Positions 45,796 through 57,145 are shown, numbered from the stretch's first letter. The stretch: 64,000 nt of DNA from an uncultured Prochlorococcus sp. (GCA_902558895.1 CACEFS010000004.1:1-64000), one strand, 5' to 3'. The notes: generated by a model not told the origin, from the letters alone. A program made the numbers and translations.

Positions 45796-46836
45796 TTAGA
45801 CAGTTAATACTTTAGGCTGCTTATCAAGTCCAATCGCTGAAAAACCATGCTTTAAAGAAGCTGCTCCAATAAATTCCATCTTTTCAAGAGAAATGTTATT
45901 TCTTCCCCAACTAAAGTTTGTATGAAACTTTTCAAATTCTAAAATCATAGCTTCTGCAAAACAAGCAAACATCTCTCGCTGAGGGTTTTGCATTTCCGCA
46001 AGTTCCATCATATTCCAACCAATATCATTAAAAAACTCTACTATACCTCCTTTTAAAACATGAATATTCTCACCCTGAAATTTCTCATCAAGATTTTTGG
46101 GATATCCCCCATCAATCATTAAACATGGTTTTTTTAAGTTATCAGTATCAATTTCAATAGTTTTAGGCATACTTGCAACCCACACAACAATATCCGCTTG
46201 AGGCAGTGCCTCATCTAAACTTGTTATGGTGCCACCATCTAATTCTTTTTGTAACAGCTCTAGTGGTTCTTGTTGTCTTGCAACCATTAGAAGTTCTGAA
46301 ATCCCGGTTTTATTGATAAGCCACCTACAAACAGCACTACCTATATCACCTGTAGCACCAATTACAGCAACAGTTGCTTTTTTAAGGTCTATCCCAATGC
46401 GAGGCGCATTTATTTCTAGTTGTTTACAAATAACCCAAGCGGTATGAGTATTGCCAGTAGTAAACCTTTCCCACTCTAATGCTGTATTTCTAATTTGTTT
46501 ATGCTGTAGAAGATTAAAATTCTCAAAAATAATAGAAGTAAATCCTCCTAAAGCTGTAATGTTAATGCCTTTTTTCTGAGCAAGTTCCATAGCATTTAGC
46601 ACTTTTCTTCTGGCGGTTTTGAACCTAGTAAGCATCTCCGGAACAAAGCAAGAATCTATGTAGGAACCTTCAATAGATATACCAGTAGCACTCTTAACTT
46701 CTACGTTTTCAACCAGTTGAGGAGGGGCTGTACACCAAACATCTAAGTCGCCATCTGCAATATGATCAAAACCTAGTAAAGAAGCTTTTCTTTTTGCATC
46801 TTCAAAACTAGTTGAGTGGCCTATTAACCCAAACAT
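45796..46836 (-). CDS. Long-chain acyl-[ACP] reductase (AAR)
   Basis: 346 aa; [42 protein letters not shown]; adjacent to ADO. Confidence 0.96.
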   Translation of the reverse strand: MFGLIGHSTSFEDAKRKASLLGFDHIADGDLDVWCTAPPQLVENVEVKSATGISIEGSYIDSCFVPEMLTRFKTARRKVLNAMELAQKKGINITALGGFTSIIFENFNLLQHKQIRNTALEWERFTTGNTHTAWVICKQLEINAPRIGIDLKKATVAVIGATGDIGSAVCRWLINKTGISELLMVARQQEPLELLQKELDGGTITSLDEALPQADIVVWVASMPKTIEIDTDNLKKPCLMIDGGYPKNLDEKFQGENIHVLKGGIVEFFNDIGWNMMELAEMQNPQREMFACFAEAMILEFEKFHTNFSWGRNNISLEKMEFIGAASLKHGFSAIGLDKQPKVLTV

Positions 46837-46945
46837 TTAAAAATTTATAAATGATTTCTATACAATGTTATGAACAATAGCACAGAGGTAAACTACTTAA
46901 AAAGAAAGATTAATTATTAAAAAGCTTAATTAAGTGAAAATGAAA

Positions 46946-47701
46946 TTAGACGATAGCTGCCATAGCCATTCTTGCAATTTCTCTATTATCTAAACCTATT
47001 TCCATCAATGTATCTTGATAAGCAATCATAAACTCTTCCATTAACTCTTCTCTGTCCATAGCCAAAACTGATGCGTCATCCGCTACCTCATCTAGCATCT
47101 TTTTTATTAAGGGGAGGTTAACCTTATTAGCTTCCATTAATTCCTTTTTACAAGTAGATAAATTCTCTTTAAGCCATTCTTGACCATAATTCAAATGAAG
47201 GTATTCGTCTTTAACAACTCCCTCTGTTATTTTTTTTGCAAAAGGATCTGCAACTCTTATGTAGACGTTATAAGCAGAGATTGCAAAGGCTTCTATTAAG
47301 ATAGCTTGTATTAAAAGACATGTCGTTAAATTTCCTTTTTCAAGAGCAATTTGAAAATTACCATGTAATTTAGAAAAGAATTTTTTTGCAAATTCCATAT
47401 CGGCTTCTACGCCTAAATTTCTTCCACAGGCAGTAAAGCCTTTTTTATGTTTCATTTCCATTCTCGCCAATTTAGTTAATTCCTCTAGCTCATTTGGTAT
47501 TAAAGTTGCTATTGAAATGTAATTATCATGAGCCTCTTGCTCTCCTTCTATAACAATTGCATTTATTCTGCTATATGCATCCTTATAAGAATCTGTAGTG
47601 AAGTCGGGCAAATCCAAAGAAATCGGATTAGTCGATTCTTCAATAGTTTTTTTATTTGATTCTAGAGTTTGCATGTCAGTAATCTTTAGCTCATTATGCA
47701 T
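46946..47701 (-). CDS. Aldehyde deformylating oxygenase (ADO)
   Basis: 251 aa; AYSRINAIVIEGEQEAHDNYISIATLIPNELEELTKLARMEMKHKKGFTACGRNL. Confidence 0.97.
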   Translation of the reverse strand: MHNELKITDMQTLESNKKTIEESTNPISLDLPDFTTDSYKDAYSRINAIVIEGEQEAHDNYISIATLIPNELEELTKLARMEMKHKKGFTACGRNLGVEADMEFAKKFFSKLHGNFQIALEKGNLTTCLLIQAILIEAFAISAYNVYIRVADPFAKKITEGVVKDEYLHLNYGQEWLKENLSTCKKELMEANKVNLPLIKKMLDEVADDASVLAMDREELMEEFMIAYQDTLMEIGLDNREIARMAMAAIV

Positions 47702-47784
47702 GAATATTACACGATTATAGTGAGTTTATTTAAATATCATGAAAATAGTTTCAATTGTAAAGTCACATTTTTACGTAAATTTAT

Positions 47785-48579
47785 TTAAGAATTGTTTGGC
47801 CAATCTGATTGCATCAGATTAATAATTAATTTGAACCAATGATTAATCAATAATTCATTTAAATTTTTTCCTAAAGACTCATTTGCTCCTCTGCTATCCC
47901 CTATAACACCTGATTTACTGAAGTCGTCAGTAAGCCAAGCAGTAGGCGCATTTCCCTCTAGGCTCCAGCCTTCTGGGATCTGTTCTTTAATGCCCTCATT
48001 TGGGCGTTCATTACCTACTAATTCTGGTTTTAAAGCGAGCATCAAACTTGTTTCAGCTAAAGAGGCATGAAGCCCATCCTCGATCTCAGTTTTTGTTAAT
48101 AATTCACTTAATCCATGAACTCCACTCCATAAGAAACAAGGGAAAACTGCCATCCCAGGTGCGAAACTTCTTAGCTCTCTTGCCGCGGTATTAAGTAGTG
48201 AGATTTGGCCTCCATGTCCATTAATCAATATCAATCTTTTAAAACCCATTTCAGATAATTGACCTCCGACTTCCTTAATCATTGAGGTAATTAAATTAGA
48301 GGAAAGTGAAATTGTCCCAGCAAAACCCCTATGTTCTGGCGAAAAACCAATATATTGAGTTGGAAGTTTTTTTAATGGAATATCAGCAGGAATTAATTCT
48401 AAAACTTTGCTAATGATTTCATCAACAAAAATACTATCTGTAGCAAGAGGTAAATGAGGTCCATGTTGCTCAACAGCACCAAATGGCCAAATCACTGTTG
48501 ATCTTTTTTCTTTTGCAATACTCTCAATTTCTTGCCAATTTAAATATTCAAATTTATTGGGTATTGGTTTAAAGTTCAT
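47785..48579 (-). CDS. Creatininase family protein
   Basis: VIWPFGAVEQHGPHLPLATDSI, LINGHGGQ. Confidence 0.92.
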   Translation of the reverse strand: MNFKPIPNKFEYLNWQEIESIAKEKRSTVIWPFGAVEQHGPHLPLATDSIFVDEIISKVLELIPADIPLKKLPTQYIGFSPEHRGFAGTISLSSNLITSMIKEVGGQLSEMGFKRLILINGHGGQISLLNTAARELRSFAPGMAVFPCFLWSGVHGLSELLTKTEIEDGLHASLAETSLMLALKPELVGNERPNEGIKEQIPEGWSLEGNAPTAWLTDDFSKSGVIGDSRGANESLGKNLNELLINHWFKLIINLMQSDWPNNS

Positions 48580-48645
48580 TAATTTTAATTTTGAGTACTA
48601 ACATTTAGAGTATGTTAATAATTAATTATTCTTATTTTACCTACG

Positions 48646-49860
48646 ATGGGAGTCAGCAATAAAAATGCCCAAGATAATATCCAACCAAAGGGCAATAAAA
48701 AACCTCTTCAGGTTCTTCACATAAGCAAGAAAGATACTCAAGAAATTCATAATGAGCCAACCAATTCGCAAGAAGATCCTAAAAAAGAAAATATTGCAAT
48801 CAAACCTCAAATCATTAAAGATGATTCAGTAAAAGAAACTGAGGATATTAATGAAAAGACCAATGATTTTGATATTTCTCAACAAGATTTAACTCAACAA
48901 GACTTAAATAGACCCCTAGATTTTTCTGTGCAAAACAAAGATTTTCAATTAGAAAGAACAGTTGATGAATTCGATTTTGATGAAAGTGCTTTTTTGGAGG
49001 CTTTAAATGCAAATGAGCCAATTGGGGCTACTGGAGAAACAATTTCAGGTAAGGTTATAGCAATCGAAAGTGATGGATTATATGTCGATATTGGTGGAAA
49101 AGCACCTGGTTATATGCCTAAAAAAGAATGTGGTTTGGGTGTCATAACTAACTTTAAAGAAAAGTTTTCCATAGGACTTGAAATGGAAGTTTTGGTTATC
49201 AAAGAACAAAATGCTGATGGGATGGTAACAATAAGTGCTAGGGCATTAATTCTCAGGAAAAGTTGGGAGAAAGTATCAAGTTCGGCAAAAAATGGAGAAT
49301 TAATTAACGTTTTAATTAATGGTTTTAATAGAGGTGGGCTTACTTGTGATGTAGATGGATTGAGAGGATTCATCCCAAGATCCCAACTTGAAGATGGTCA
49401 AGATTATCAATCTTTTGTTGGCAAAAATCTAAAAGTAGCGTTTCTTGAGGTGAATCCAGAATCCAGAAAATTAGTTCTCTCTGAAAAGAAAGCATCATTA
49501 ATCTCTAAACTTACAAGTCTAGAATTAGGTCAATTAATTGAAGGAGAAGTATTAGCTGTAAAACCATATGGCTTCTTTATTGATTTAGGTGGAGCTAGTG
49601 GACTTCTTCATCAATCCTCACTAACAAATGGATCGATTCGTTCTTTAAGAGAAATTTTTAGAGAGGGGGAAATTATAAAAGCTTTAATATCTGAAATTGA
49701 CATCGAAAAAGGGCGCATTGGTCTCAATACAGCACTTCTAGAAGACTCTGCGGGAGAATTAATTATTGATAAGCAAAAAGTAATGCAAGAAGCGGCAGAG
49801 AGAGCACTAAAAACTAAAGCACTCTTCGATAAAAAGAACAAGATAAATGAACATAAATAA
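48646..49860 (+). CDS. S1 RNA-binding domain protein (30S ribosomal protein S1 paralog)
   Basis: Multiple S1 motifs (GKVIAIESDGLYVDIGGKAPGYMPKKE; GEVLAVKPYGFFIDLGGASGLLHQSSL); acidic N-terminal extension. Confidence 0.9.
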   Translation: MGVSNKNAQDNIQPKGNKKPLQVLHISKKDTQEIHNEPTNSQEDPKKENIAIKPQIIKDDSVKETEDINEKTNDFDISQQDLTQQDLNRPLDFSVQNKDFQLERTVDEFDFDESAFLEALNANEPIGATGETISGKVIAIESDGLYVDIGGKAPGYMPKKECGLGVITNFKEKFSIGLEMEVLVIKEQNADGMVTISARALILRKSWEKVSSSAKNGELINVLINGFNRGGLTCDVDGLRGFIPRSQLEDGQDYQSFVGKNLKVAFLEVNPESRKLVLSEKKASLISKLTSLELGQLIEGEVLAVKPYGFFIDLGGASGLLHQSSLTNGSIRSLREIFREGEIIKALISEIDIEKGRIGLNTALLEDSAGELIIDKQKVMQEAAERALKTKALFDKKNKINEHK

Positions 49861-49864
49861 AAAA

Positions 49865-50752
49865 ATGGAGTCAAGTCTTAAGTTAAAAGTTTCAGATTGG
49901 GAATTAGACTTTTACTCAAGACCAATTATTGAATCAAATGGAAAAAAAAGGTGGGAGTTAATTATCTGCTCTACAAGAAGTTATAAGACAGAAGATATTT
50001 TTCTTTGGAATAAAAAATGCCCCGCCAATGAAGTTAATTCGGCATGGCTAACAAAGGCACTTAATGAAGCAATAAGTGAAGCCAAAAAACAAGGGTGGGC
50101 GAAACCTTCAATAGTTCGATTCTGGAGGTCGTCAATGAAATCGATCATTAAGAAATCTCTCGAGGCCGTAAGTATCGAGGCCCTTGTAAGTAGGAGAACT
50201 TACGATTTATTAGATAGAATCGAATTTCTTGAAAAAGAGATTTATCCAAAGGAAAAAGGTTATGTAAGAGGTGTATTGGCTCCAACTTTTACTTCAAAAA
50301 TGGAAAACTCTCCTCAACCTTTACCAGAAGCAGTAAGAGGTGATGCTTTAACTATCTCTGAATTATCGATTGGCGAATTAAAAACAGCAGAAAATTGGCC
50401 TATGGAATTTGGAGATATTTTCCCAATTCAGCAAAATTTAGATGATAATTACTTAGTTCCAGGATTAAGACTTTTTAGCAAAGATAGGTCTTTAGCACTT
50501 TCTGCATGGTTCAGTTGTTTAGAACCTGTTAAATTAACTATGTTCAAAAACCAACTCATCCTTTTAGCCTCAGAAGACGATAAATGGCTGGTAACAGATT
50601 TACCCGAACAAGATGCAAAAATTTTAAGTGCAAAGTTTTTAGATAATAAAGAAAATTCCTTTGGTTATCAATTTATTTCCATACAGTCCACTCCATATAT
50701 CGAAAAATTTGCAGGCTTCTGGATCTTGCGAGATATTGAATTAATAACGTAA
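49865..50752 (+). CDS. Tab2/Atab2 family RNA-binding protein
   Basis: DWELDFYSRPI, KPSIVRFWRSSMKSIIKKSLE; second ATG chosen, after the upstream stop. Confidence 0.85.
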   Translation: MESSLKLKVSDWELDFYSRPIIESNGKKRWELIICSTRSYKTEDIFLWNKKCPANEVNSAWLTKALNEAISEAKKQGWAKPSIVRFWRSSMKSIIKKSLEAVSIEALVSRRTYDLLDRIEFLEKEIYPKEKGYVRGVLAPTFTSKMENSPQPLPEAVRGDALTISELSIGELKTAENWPMEFGDIFPIQQNLDDNYLVPGLRLFSKDRSLALSAWFSCLEPVKLTMFKNQLILLASEDDKWLVTDLPEQDAKILSAKFLDNKENSFGYQFISIQSTPYIEKFAGFWILRDIELIT

Positions 50753-50774
50753 ATTCAGTTAAGGAGCAGGAACT

Positions 50775-51557
50775 ATTCCTTACAAAGAAATAGCTTTCAC
50801 AAAAGCTGAGATTTTTATTCAAAACAAAATTTTTGAGTATTTTACATCGCCTGTCCTTAGTCAATATAATTTCAAACATGCATACTTTACGAAGTCTAGC
50901 TCTGAGAAATTTCTTCAATTATTGGGTAATCACTTTAATGAAAATTACATAAATTGTGTTTCTAATCAAATTCACAGTAATTTGATAGTCTTCGGATCAC
51001 ACTCGCAAGAAGGGAGTAAGATTGATGCAGATGGTCTTATTAGTAATAAATTCAATCAAAACTTATGGATTTATACAGCTGATTGCATGCCAATATTTTT
51101 TGCAGATAAAAGGACTAGAAATGTAGCAGCGTTGCATTGTGGGAGAAAAGGTTTAGAAAAAAAAATTATAAAAAATCTGGTTAAAATTTTTGATAATATT
51201 GGAACATCCAGAGATGATTTACTTGTTGCAATAGGACCAGCGATTTCAAAGGAACAATATCTAGTTGATAAAATGACACTCAAAAAATTTTATAGAAAGG
51301 CCGAAAACAAAAATATAACGATCAATTTAACTAAAACTGAAAAAGATCATTGTTTGAATGATTCAAATCACTTCAAAGAGCAAAACTTAAATCAACTTGA
51401 TCTTAAAAAATCTGCCTATGTACAACTTTTAAATGAGAACATCCCAAATACAAATATAGATATCTCAAATTTATGCACATACAAATTAAAAAATGAATTT
51501 AATTCATGGAGAAGAAGCAAAACAATATCGAGGCAATGGAATTTTATTTCCTCATAG
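50775..51557 (+). CDS. Laccase-domain/YfiH-type protein; probable ATT start upstream of the supplied ORF
   Basis: Conserved ADCMPIFFADKRTRNVAALHCGRKGLEKKI; the open frame extends back to 50763; AAGGAG at 50761-50766 is 8 nt before ATT (50775). Confidence 0.7.
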   Translation: MPYKEIAFTKAEIFIQNKIFEYFTSPVLSQYNFKHAYFTKSSSEKFLQLLGNHFNENYINCVSNQIHSNLIVFGSHSQEGSKIDADGLISNKFNQNLWIYTADCMPIFFADKRTRNVAALHCGRKGLEKKIIKNLVKIFDNIGTSRDDLLVAIGPAISKEQYLVDKMTLKKFYRKAENKNITINLTKTEKDHCLNDSNHFKEQNLNQLDLKKSAYVQLLNENIPNTNIDISNLCTYKLKNEFNSWRRSKTISRQWNFISS

Positions 51558-51563
51558 AGATAG

Positions 51564-51914
51564 TTAACTTGGACAAATTTTATTAGTAAAGTCTTTAGCG
51601 ACTAATAATTCGGTCATCTCCTTAGTACCTTTGATATTAAAAACTTTAGCTAACAAAACATTCTCTTTGAAACCAAAAGGTTTTATTTTCACTTTGCTTC
51701 CCCTTGGGAATTCAGTCTTAAGTAAATTAGTTGCTTCGAGCTCATCATTTTCATTTACGTCTACACAAAATAATCCAATAGTTAAATTCCTATTTTGATC
51801 CCCCACCAAAATAGTATTTGAACTTTTTATTTGAAGAATTTCAGCCGAGTTAACTAATACAGGATTAAGAAAAATCAAGCAAACTATAATTAAGATTTTT
51901 GATAATTTTTTCAA
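51564..51914 (-). CDS. Small secreted protein with staphylococcal nuclease-like fold signature
   Basis: Signal peptide; LTIGLFCVDVNENDELEATNLLKTEFPRGSKVKIKPFG. Confidence 0.5.
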   Translation of the reverse strand: MKKLSKILIIVCLIFLNPVLVNSAEILQIKSSNTILVGDQNRNLTIGLFCVDVNENDELEATNLLKTEFPRGSKVKIKPFGFKENVLLAKVFNIKGTKEMTELLVAKDFTNKICPS

Positions 51915-51981
51915 TTCAGAAATATCTAAGTTTTTAAATTATCTTAAAGTAAATTTTCAAAATGACGAATTTAAAAAAAAA

Positions 51982-53745
51982 TTATTCTTCACAATTAACA
52001 TATCCAACCATTTGAGCATTACTTTTGCCGGGAGGAACCATTGGATAACAATTTTCACCTCTTCTTACAAGAATATTAATCAAGGCAGGGCCCTCATGAT
52101 CAAACGCATTTTTTAATTCATTCTGCAATTGTTTTCTATCAGAAATTAAGTATCCCTTAACTCCAAAAGAATCAGCAAGTTTTACAAAATCAGGTTCACC
52201 ACAACTCATATCAGATGAGGAATATCGTTCATCGTAAAAACTTTCCTGCCATTGTCTTACCATCCCTTGCCAGCGATTATTTATAATGATCAATTTCACA
52301 TTTAGACCATATTGAGATAAAGTTCCTAATTCTTGAATATTCATTAAGACACTTGCATCTCCTGCAATACAAATTACATCTGCATTAGGTAAGGCTGCTT
52401 TTACTCCAATTGCAGCTGGCAATCCAAAACCCATAGTTCCTAAGCCTGCACTACTAATCCATTTTCTTGGAGAATTCCTAAGATATTGAGCAGCCCACAT
52501 CTGATGTTGTCCTACATCTGTTGTTACATAAGCTTCTGGTGAAAGTTCCCTTACTTTTAAAAGGACTTCCTGAGGATAAATTTCTCCTTCTTTAGGCGGG
52601 TCATATAGAGGATGTTTATTTTTCCAAAAATCAATTTTTTCTAACCAGTTTTTCGTCTTATAAGTAAATTTGTTATTTAGAGATTGTTCATTAATTTTAA
52701 GAACAGCTTTTAAAACATCAGAAACTATTGCAACATCTACACGTCTATTTTTATTAACTTCTGCTGGATCAATATCTATATGAATTACTTTTGCATTAGG
52801 TGCGAAAGTATCTAATTTTCCTGTAACCCTATCATCGAATCTAGCTCCAATAGCAATTAAAAGATCACATTCTGTAACAGCAAAGTTTGCGTAAGCAGTT
52901 CCGTGCATCCCTAACATCCCTACTGATAAATTGTCTTTTTCATCAAAAACGCCCTTCCCCATTAAGGTTGTAGTAACTGGTATTTGATATTTCTTTGCCA
53001 AAGTTCTTATTTCATCATGAGCCCCTGAAGATATTGCCCCACCTCCTACGTATAGAAGAGGTTTTTCAGAATCTTCTATTAATTTAATTGCTTTATTGAT
53101 ATCACTATCAATAATATCTCCATTCCTTTTAAATCCCTTAGGAATAATCTCACCAGGCAAAACTCTTTGATAATTAAAGAACTCCTGACCTACATCTTTG
53201 GGTATATCAATCAAAACGGGGCCAGGCCTTCCAGAAGAGGCTATAAAAAACGCTTCAGAAACTACTTTCGCGATATCTGAAGGATCTCTTATTACCCATG
53301 AATGTTTCACTATTGGAAGAGTTATACCAAAAATATCAGTTTCTTGAAAAGCGTCTGTTCCTATAGCAGGTCTTGGGACTTGACCTGTAACTACAACTAG
53401 TGGAACTGAATCCATTTGAGCAGTGGCAATTCCAGTTACCAAATTTGTTGCGCCTGGACCTGAAGTCCCAAAACATACTCCTACTTCACCAGTAGATCTT
53501 GCATATCCATCAGCCGCATGTGAACCACCTTGTTCATGCCTTACCATGTAATGCTTTAACCAACCATCATGTTCTGCCTTATGAACAGCATCATATATTG
53601 GCAATATGGCGCCTCCAGGATATCCAAATATAACTTTTACTCCATGAATTTTTAAAGAATCCATTAGTGCATCTGCACCATTTATCCATACTGGATTTTT
53701 ATGTTTTGAACTACCCTTTGAAAAGGAACTCGAAGTAAGGGTCAC
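51982..53745 (-). CDS. ilvB: Acetolactate synthase large subunit
   Basis: 587 aa; [53 protein letters not shown]. Confidence 0.97.
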   Translation of the reverse strand: MTLTSSSFSKGSSKHKNPVWINGADALMDSLKIHGVKVIFGYPGGAILPIYDAVHKAEHDGWLKHYMVRHEQGGSHAADGYARSTGEVGVCFGTSGPGATNLVTGIATAQMDSVPLVVVTGQVPRPAIGTDAFQETDIFGITLPIVKHSWVIRDPSDIAKVVSEAFFIASSGRPGPVLIDIPKDVGQEFFNYQRVLPGEIIPKGFKRNGDIIDSDINKAIKLIEDSEKPLLYVGGGAISSGAHDEIRTLAKKYQIPVTTTLMGKGVFDEKDNLSVGMLGMHGTAYANFAVTECDLLIAIGARFDDRVTGKLDTFAPNAKVIHIDIDPAEVNKNRRVDVAIVSDVLKAVLKINEQSLNNKFTYKTKNWLEKIDFWKNKHPLYDPPKEGEIYPQEVLLKVRELSPEAYVTTDVGQHQMWAAQYLRNSPRKWISSAGLGTMGFGLPAAIGVKAALPNADVICIAGDASVLMNIQELGTLSQYGLNVKLIIINNRWQGMVRQWQESFYDERYSSSDMSCGEPDFVKLADSFGVKGYLISDRKQLQNELKNAFDHEGPALINILVRRGENCYPMVPPGKSNAQMVGYVNCEE

Positions 53746-53881
53746 TAAAGAAACTTAATATTTACTATAAATATTAAACTTAATTAAATATTTTTGCCTC
53801 ATTTAGAAATGTAATGTCAGAAATGTATTCAAAAAAATCTTTCAATAAATTTAAAATTTACGAATAAATATCAATTGTTCT

Positions 53882-55057
53882 TTATAAAATGCCTAGTTTA
53901 TGTAGAGGGCCAGAGCCTGAAATAAGTTCAATAAAAAGCACAAGAAAAATAATCATTGCAACCCTTCCGTTCCACACCTCTGAACTATTATTCCAGCCCC
54001 ATTGCCACTTCTCTTGGGGATAAAGTTTAACTTTTTCGGGCAACTGAGAGGCCTCTTCTATATTAACTACTGGCCCTTCCAAGCACGAAATCACCAGATC
54101 ACTAAGACCTTCAATAAAAGTAGGATGAGTATTTAGAGCCTTAACTCTCCTAAAGTTTTTAATACCAGCCTTTTCAGCAATTTCTTTATATTCAATATCA
54201 ATTTCTTGCAATGTTTCGATATGCTCTCCAACGAAACTTATAGGAACCACAATCAGATCATTAATATTTGACCTTCCAAGATCAGCTAAAACTTCTTCAG
54301 TATAAGGCTTCAACCATTCAACAGGACCAACTCTACTTTGATAAGAAAGTGTATGGGGGTTACTATGCCCTAAACATTTTTCTAGCTCATTTATTATTAA
54401 TAAAGAACAATCTTCAATTTGTTGTTTATAAGGGTCTCCAGCTTCTTCTACATAACTCTTAGGAACTCCATGAGCAGTGAAAAATATATGGGCTTTTGAA
54501 GGTAATTCACAAAGTGAAATTTGTTCAGAAATCAATTCAACCATAGACTTTAAATAACCTGATTGACTGAACCAACTTCTTACACATCTCATTGGAACCT
54601 TTTTAAATTCATGATCAGAATCTCGCAATTTTTTTAATTCCCTGAAGCTCGAGCCACTAGTACTTATCGAAAAATGTGGATACAAGGGTATTACAACAAC
54701 TTGATCTATGCCATCTGCTTTCATATCAGCAATTGCTGATTCTGTAAAAGGATGCCAATACCTCATAGCGATATAAGTAGTAGCATTAAACCCCTTATCC
54801 CTTAATTTAGACTGTAATTCTCTTGCTTGTTGTTCAGTTATCCTTCTGATAGGTGAACCTCCACCTATAGAGAGGTAGGCCTGTTGTGAAGTAGTACTCC
54901 TTAGTGTACTAATTAACCATGCTAAAGGCTTTTGAAAAACAGGAAAAGGAGTCCTGATTATTTCTGGATCAGAAAAAAGATTGTATAAGAATGGGCCTAC
55001 ATCATTAATGCGTTCAGGCCCTCCTAAATTCATTAGTAAGACCCCTATTTTATCCAT
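53882..55057 (-). CDS. hemH: Ferrochelatase with C-terminal chlorophyll a/b-binding-like domain
   Basis: [31 protein letters not shown]-terminal [20 protein letters not shown]. Confidence 0.97.
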   Translation of the reverse strand: MDKIGVLLMNLGGPERINDVGPFLYNLFSDPEIIRTPFPVFQKPLAWLISTLRSTTSQQAYLSIGGGSPIRRITEQQARELQSKLRDKGFNATTYIAMRYWHPFTESAIADMKADGIDQVVVIPLYPHFSISTSGSSFRELKKLRDSDHEFKKVPMRCVRSWFSQSGYLKSMVELISEQISLCELPSKAHIFFTAHGVPKSYVEEAGDPYKQQIEDCSLLIINELEKCLGHSNPHTLSYQSRVGPVEWLKPYTEEVLADLGRSNINDLIVVPISFVGEHIETLQEIDIEYKEIAEKAGIKNFRRVKALNTHPTFIEGLSDLVISCLEGPVVNIEEASQLPEKVKLYPQEKWQWGWNNSSEVWNGRVAMIIFLVLFIELISGSGPLHKLGIL

Positions 55058-55122
55058 TTAAAATTTATGAAGATTGAAAATCAACATTAAAAACGTCATT
55101 ATATGGTCAATTATATAAGTAA

Positions 55123-56292
55123 ATGAACGTAATTCAGGAAATTAATAATGTCAATGATAAATTTGCTACTCAAGGCAGCAAGCTTAAAATTGAGAAAAGA
55201 GGAGAGAAATTAAATATTCGTGGTTCTCTACCCTCCAAAGAAGATAAAAATAACTTTAAAATTCAAAGAATATCTCTTGGTTTAAAGGCTGATATTTCTG
55301 GATTAGAAGAGGCCAAAAAAAAATTACAATTAATCAATTTGCAATTAGAATTGAATCAATTTGATTGGATTAATTGGATAGGCAACCCTTATAAAAAGCA
55401 AATAAAAGATGGTTTTGAATTCCCAAATAGATTAAATAAATTTGAGGAATTTTTTTTTAAAGAAAAAAAAAGTGATTTTCGAACAAGCACTAGAAAAACT
55501 ACTTGGAGAAGTTCTTACAAACCATATATGAAAAGAATCCTAAATATTTATAATGATTATGAGAATGAAGCTTTGGAAAAAATATTTCAAAAAACACTTG
55601 AAAGTTACAAGGAAGGTAGCAGAAGCAGGAAACAATGCGCTACTTCTCTAAGTGTTTTAGCTAATTTTTTGGACATTAAACTACCTGAAGATTGGAAATT
55701 AAATTCTAGAGGATATGGTCTGAGCAAAGCAGGATTTAGGGATCTCCCTAAAGACGAAATAATAGAGAAACTGTGGGAGACGATACCAAACAAATCTTGG
55801 AAATTTGTTTTTGGTCTTATGGCTACATATGGTTTAAGGAATCATGAAGTATTTTTTTGTGATTTAAGTTCTCTTACTAATTTTGGGGACAAAATAATTA
55901 GAGTTTTACCTACTACTAAAACTGGGGAGCATCAAGTTTGGCCATTTCATCCTGAATGGGTGGAAAAGTTCGAATTATCAAAACTTGGAGAGAATCCAGA
56001 ACTACTACCGAATATCAATAGAGACCTTAAAATTACAACCTTACAGAATATTGGAAAAAAAATTACAGATCAATTTAAGCGTTACTCTTTACAAATAAAA
56101 CCTTATGATCTAAGGCATGCTTGGGCAGTTAGAACAATTTTTTATGATTTACCTGATACTGTGGCTGCCAGAATGATGGGACATTCGGTTAGTTTACACA
56201 CTCAAACTTATCACCACTGGATTACTAAAAGAGATCAACAACAGGCAGTAAATAATGCACTTCTAAAAGTTAAAAGAGTTAAAAATATTTAA
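55123..56292 (+). CDS. Tyrosine recombinase/integrase family protein
   Basis: 389 aa; YGLRNHEVFF (Arg I), KPYDLRHAWAVR (box II), MMGHSVSLHTQTYHHW (His/Trp, Tyr). Confidence 0.85.
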   Translation: MNVIQEINNVNDKFATQGSKLKIEKRGEKLNIRGSLPSKEDKNNFKIQRISLGLKADISGLEEAKKKLQLINLQLELNQFDWINWIGNPYKKQIKDGFEFPNRLNKFEEFFFKEKKSDFRTSTRKTTWRSSYKPYMKRILNIYNDYENEALEKIFQKTLESYKEGSRSRKQCATSLSVLANFLDIKLPEDWKLNSRGYGLSKAGFRDLPKDEIIEKLWETIPNKSWKFVFGLMATYGLRNHEVFFCDLSSLTNFGDKIIRVLPTTKTGEHQVWPFHPEWVEKFELSKLGENPELLPNINRDLKITTLQNIGKKITDQFKRYSLQIKPYDLRHAWAVRTIFYDLPDTVAARMMGHSVSLHTQTYHHWITKRDQQQAVNNALLKVKRVKNI

Positions 56293-56326
56293 AGATTTAT
56301 AATAACTAAATAAAAATAAGTGTCAT

Positions 56327-57019
56327 ATGCAAGAAAAACCTTCATCTTCCGAGAAAATATTTAACCTCGATAATCAAGCAAATAAACTTGGAATGGGAGG
56401 TAAATTATCACCGGATATCGATGAGAGCTCATATAAAAAAAGAATGCAGCAAAGAAAAGATATTCAAGCCGAAAGACTACAAATTAGAAAAACAAAAAAA
56501 GGATTATTGATTGTTTTCACAGGAAATGGCAAGGGCAAGACAACTGCATCTCTAGGTATGGCTTTAAGGACGATAGGGCATGGCTATAAAGTGGCGATAA
56601 TTCAATTTATTAAAGGAGGCTGGACCACTGGAGAGGAAAAAGCACTTAAAAACTTGTCTTCAAATATATCTTGGCATTCATTAGGAGAGGGATTTACTTG
56701 GGAAACACAGGACAGAATAAGAGATGAAAAATTAGTTCAAAAGGCGTGGAAACTAGCTAAAAAATACATTCAAAACGAATCTTATAAACTTATCATTCTT
56801 GATGAAATTAATATTGCGACAAAACTTGGTTATCTTGCACCCAAGGAAATAATCACTTTTTTAAAAAGCTTAAATAATAGAGAAAATCATGTTGTTTTAA
56901 CTGGAAGGGGAGCATCTGATTTAATTATTAATTACGCTGATCTAGTTACAGAAATGAAACTAATAAGACATCCTTTCAAAGAGCAAGGAATAAAAGCACA
57001 AAAGTGCGTTGAATTTTAG
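56327..57019 (+). CDS. cobO: Cob(I)yrinic acid a,c-diamide adenosyltransferase
   Basis: FTGNGKGKTTASLGMALRTIGHGYKVAIIQFIKGGW. Confidence 0.96.
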   Translation: MQEKPSSSEKIFNLDNQANKLGMGGKLSPDIDESSYKKRMQQRKDIQAERLQIRKTKKGLLIVFTGNGKGKTTASLGMALRTIGHGYKVAIIQFIKGGWTTGEEKALKNLSSNISWHSLGEGFTWETQDRIRDEKLVQKAWKLAKKYIQNESYKLIILDEINIATKLGYLAPKEIITFLKSLNNRENHVVLTGRGASDLIINYADLVTEMKLIRHPFKEQGIKAQKCVEF

Positions 57020-57145
57020 TTGAAGTAAATTTTATTTGAATTTTATTTAGGCAGGTTTAGAAATGTTTAAAGACGCAAGCAATATCTGAACAAAAAATAA
57101 ATTTGGCACATTTACTTGCTAAGGTCTTAAAAGTACAATTATTGA

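Noticed and set aside
55123-56292. Integrated prophage or genomic island around the tyrosine recombinase
   Set aside because: Neighbours on both sides are housekeeping genes (hemH, ilvB, cobO, pyrH, frr); no structural phage genes, tRNA or att repeats were seen.
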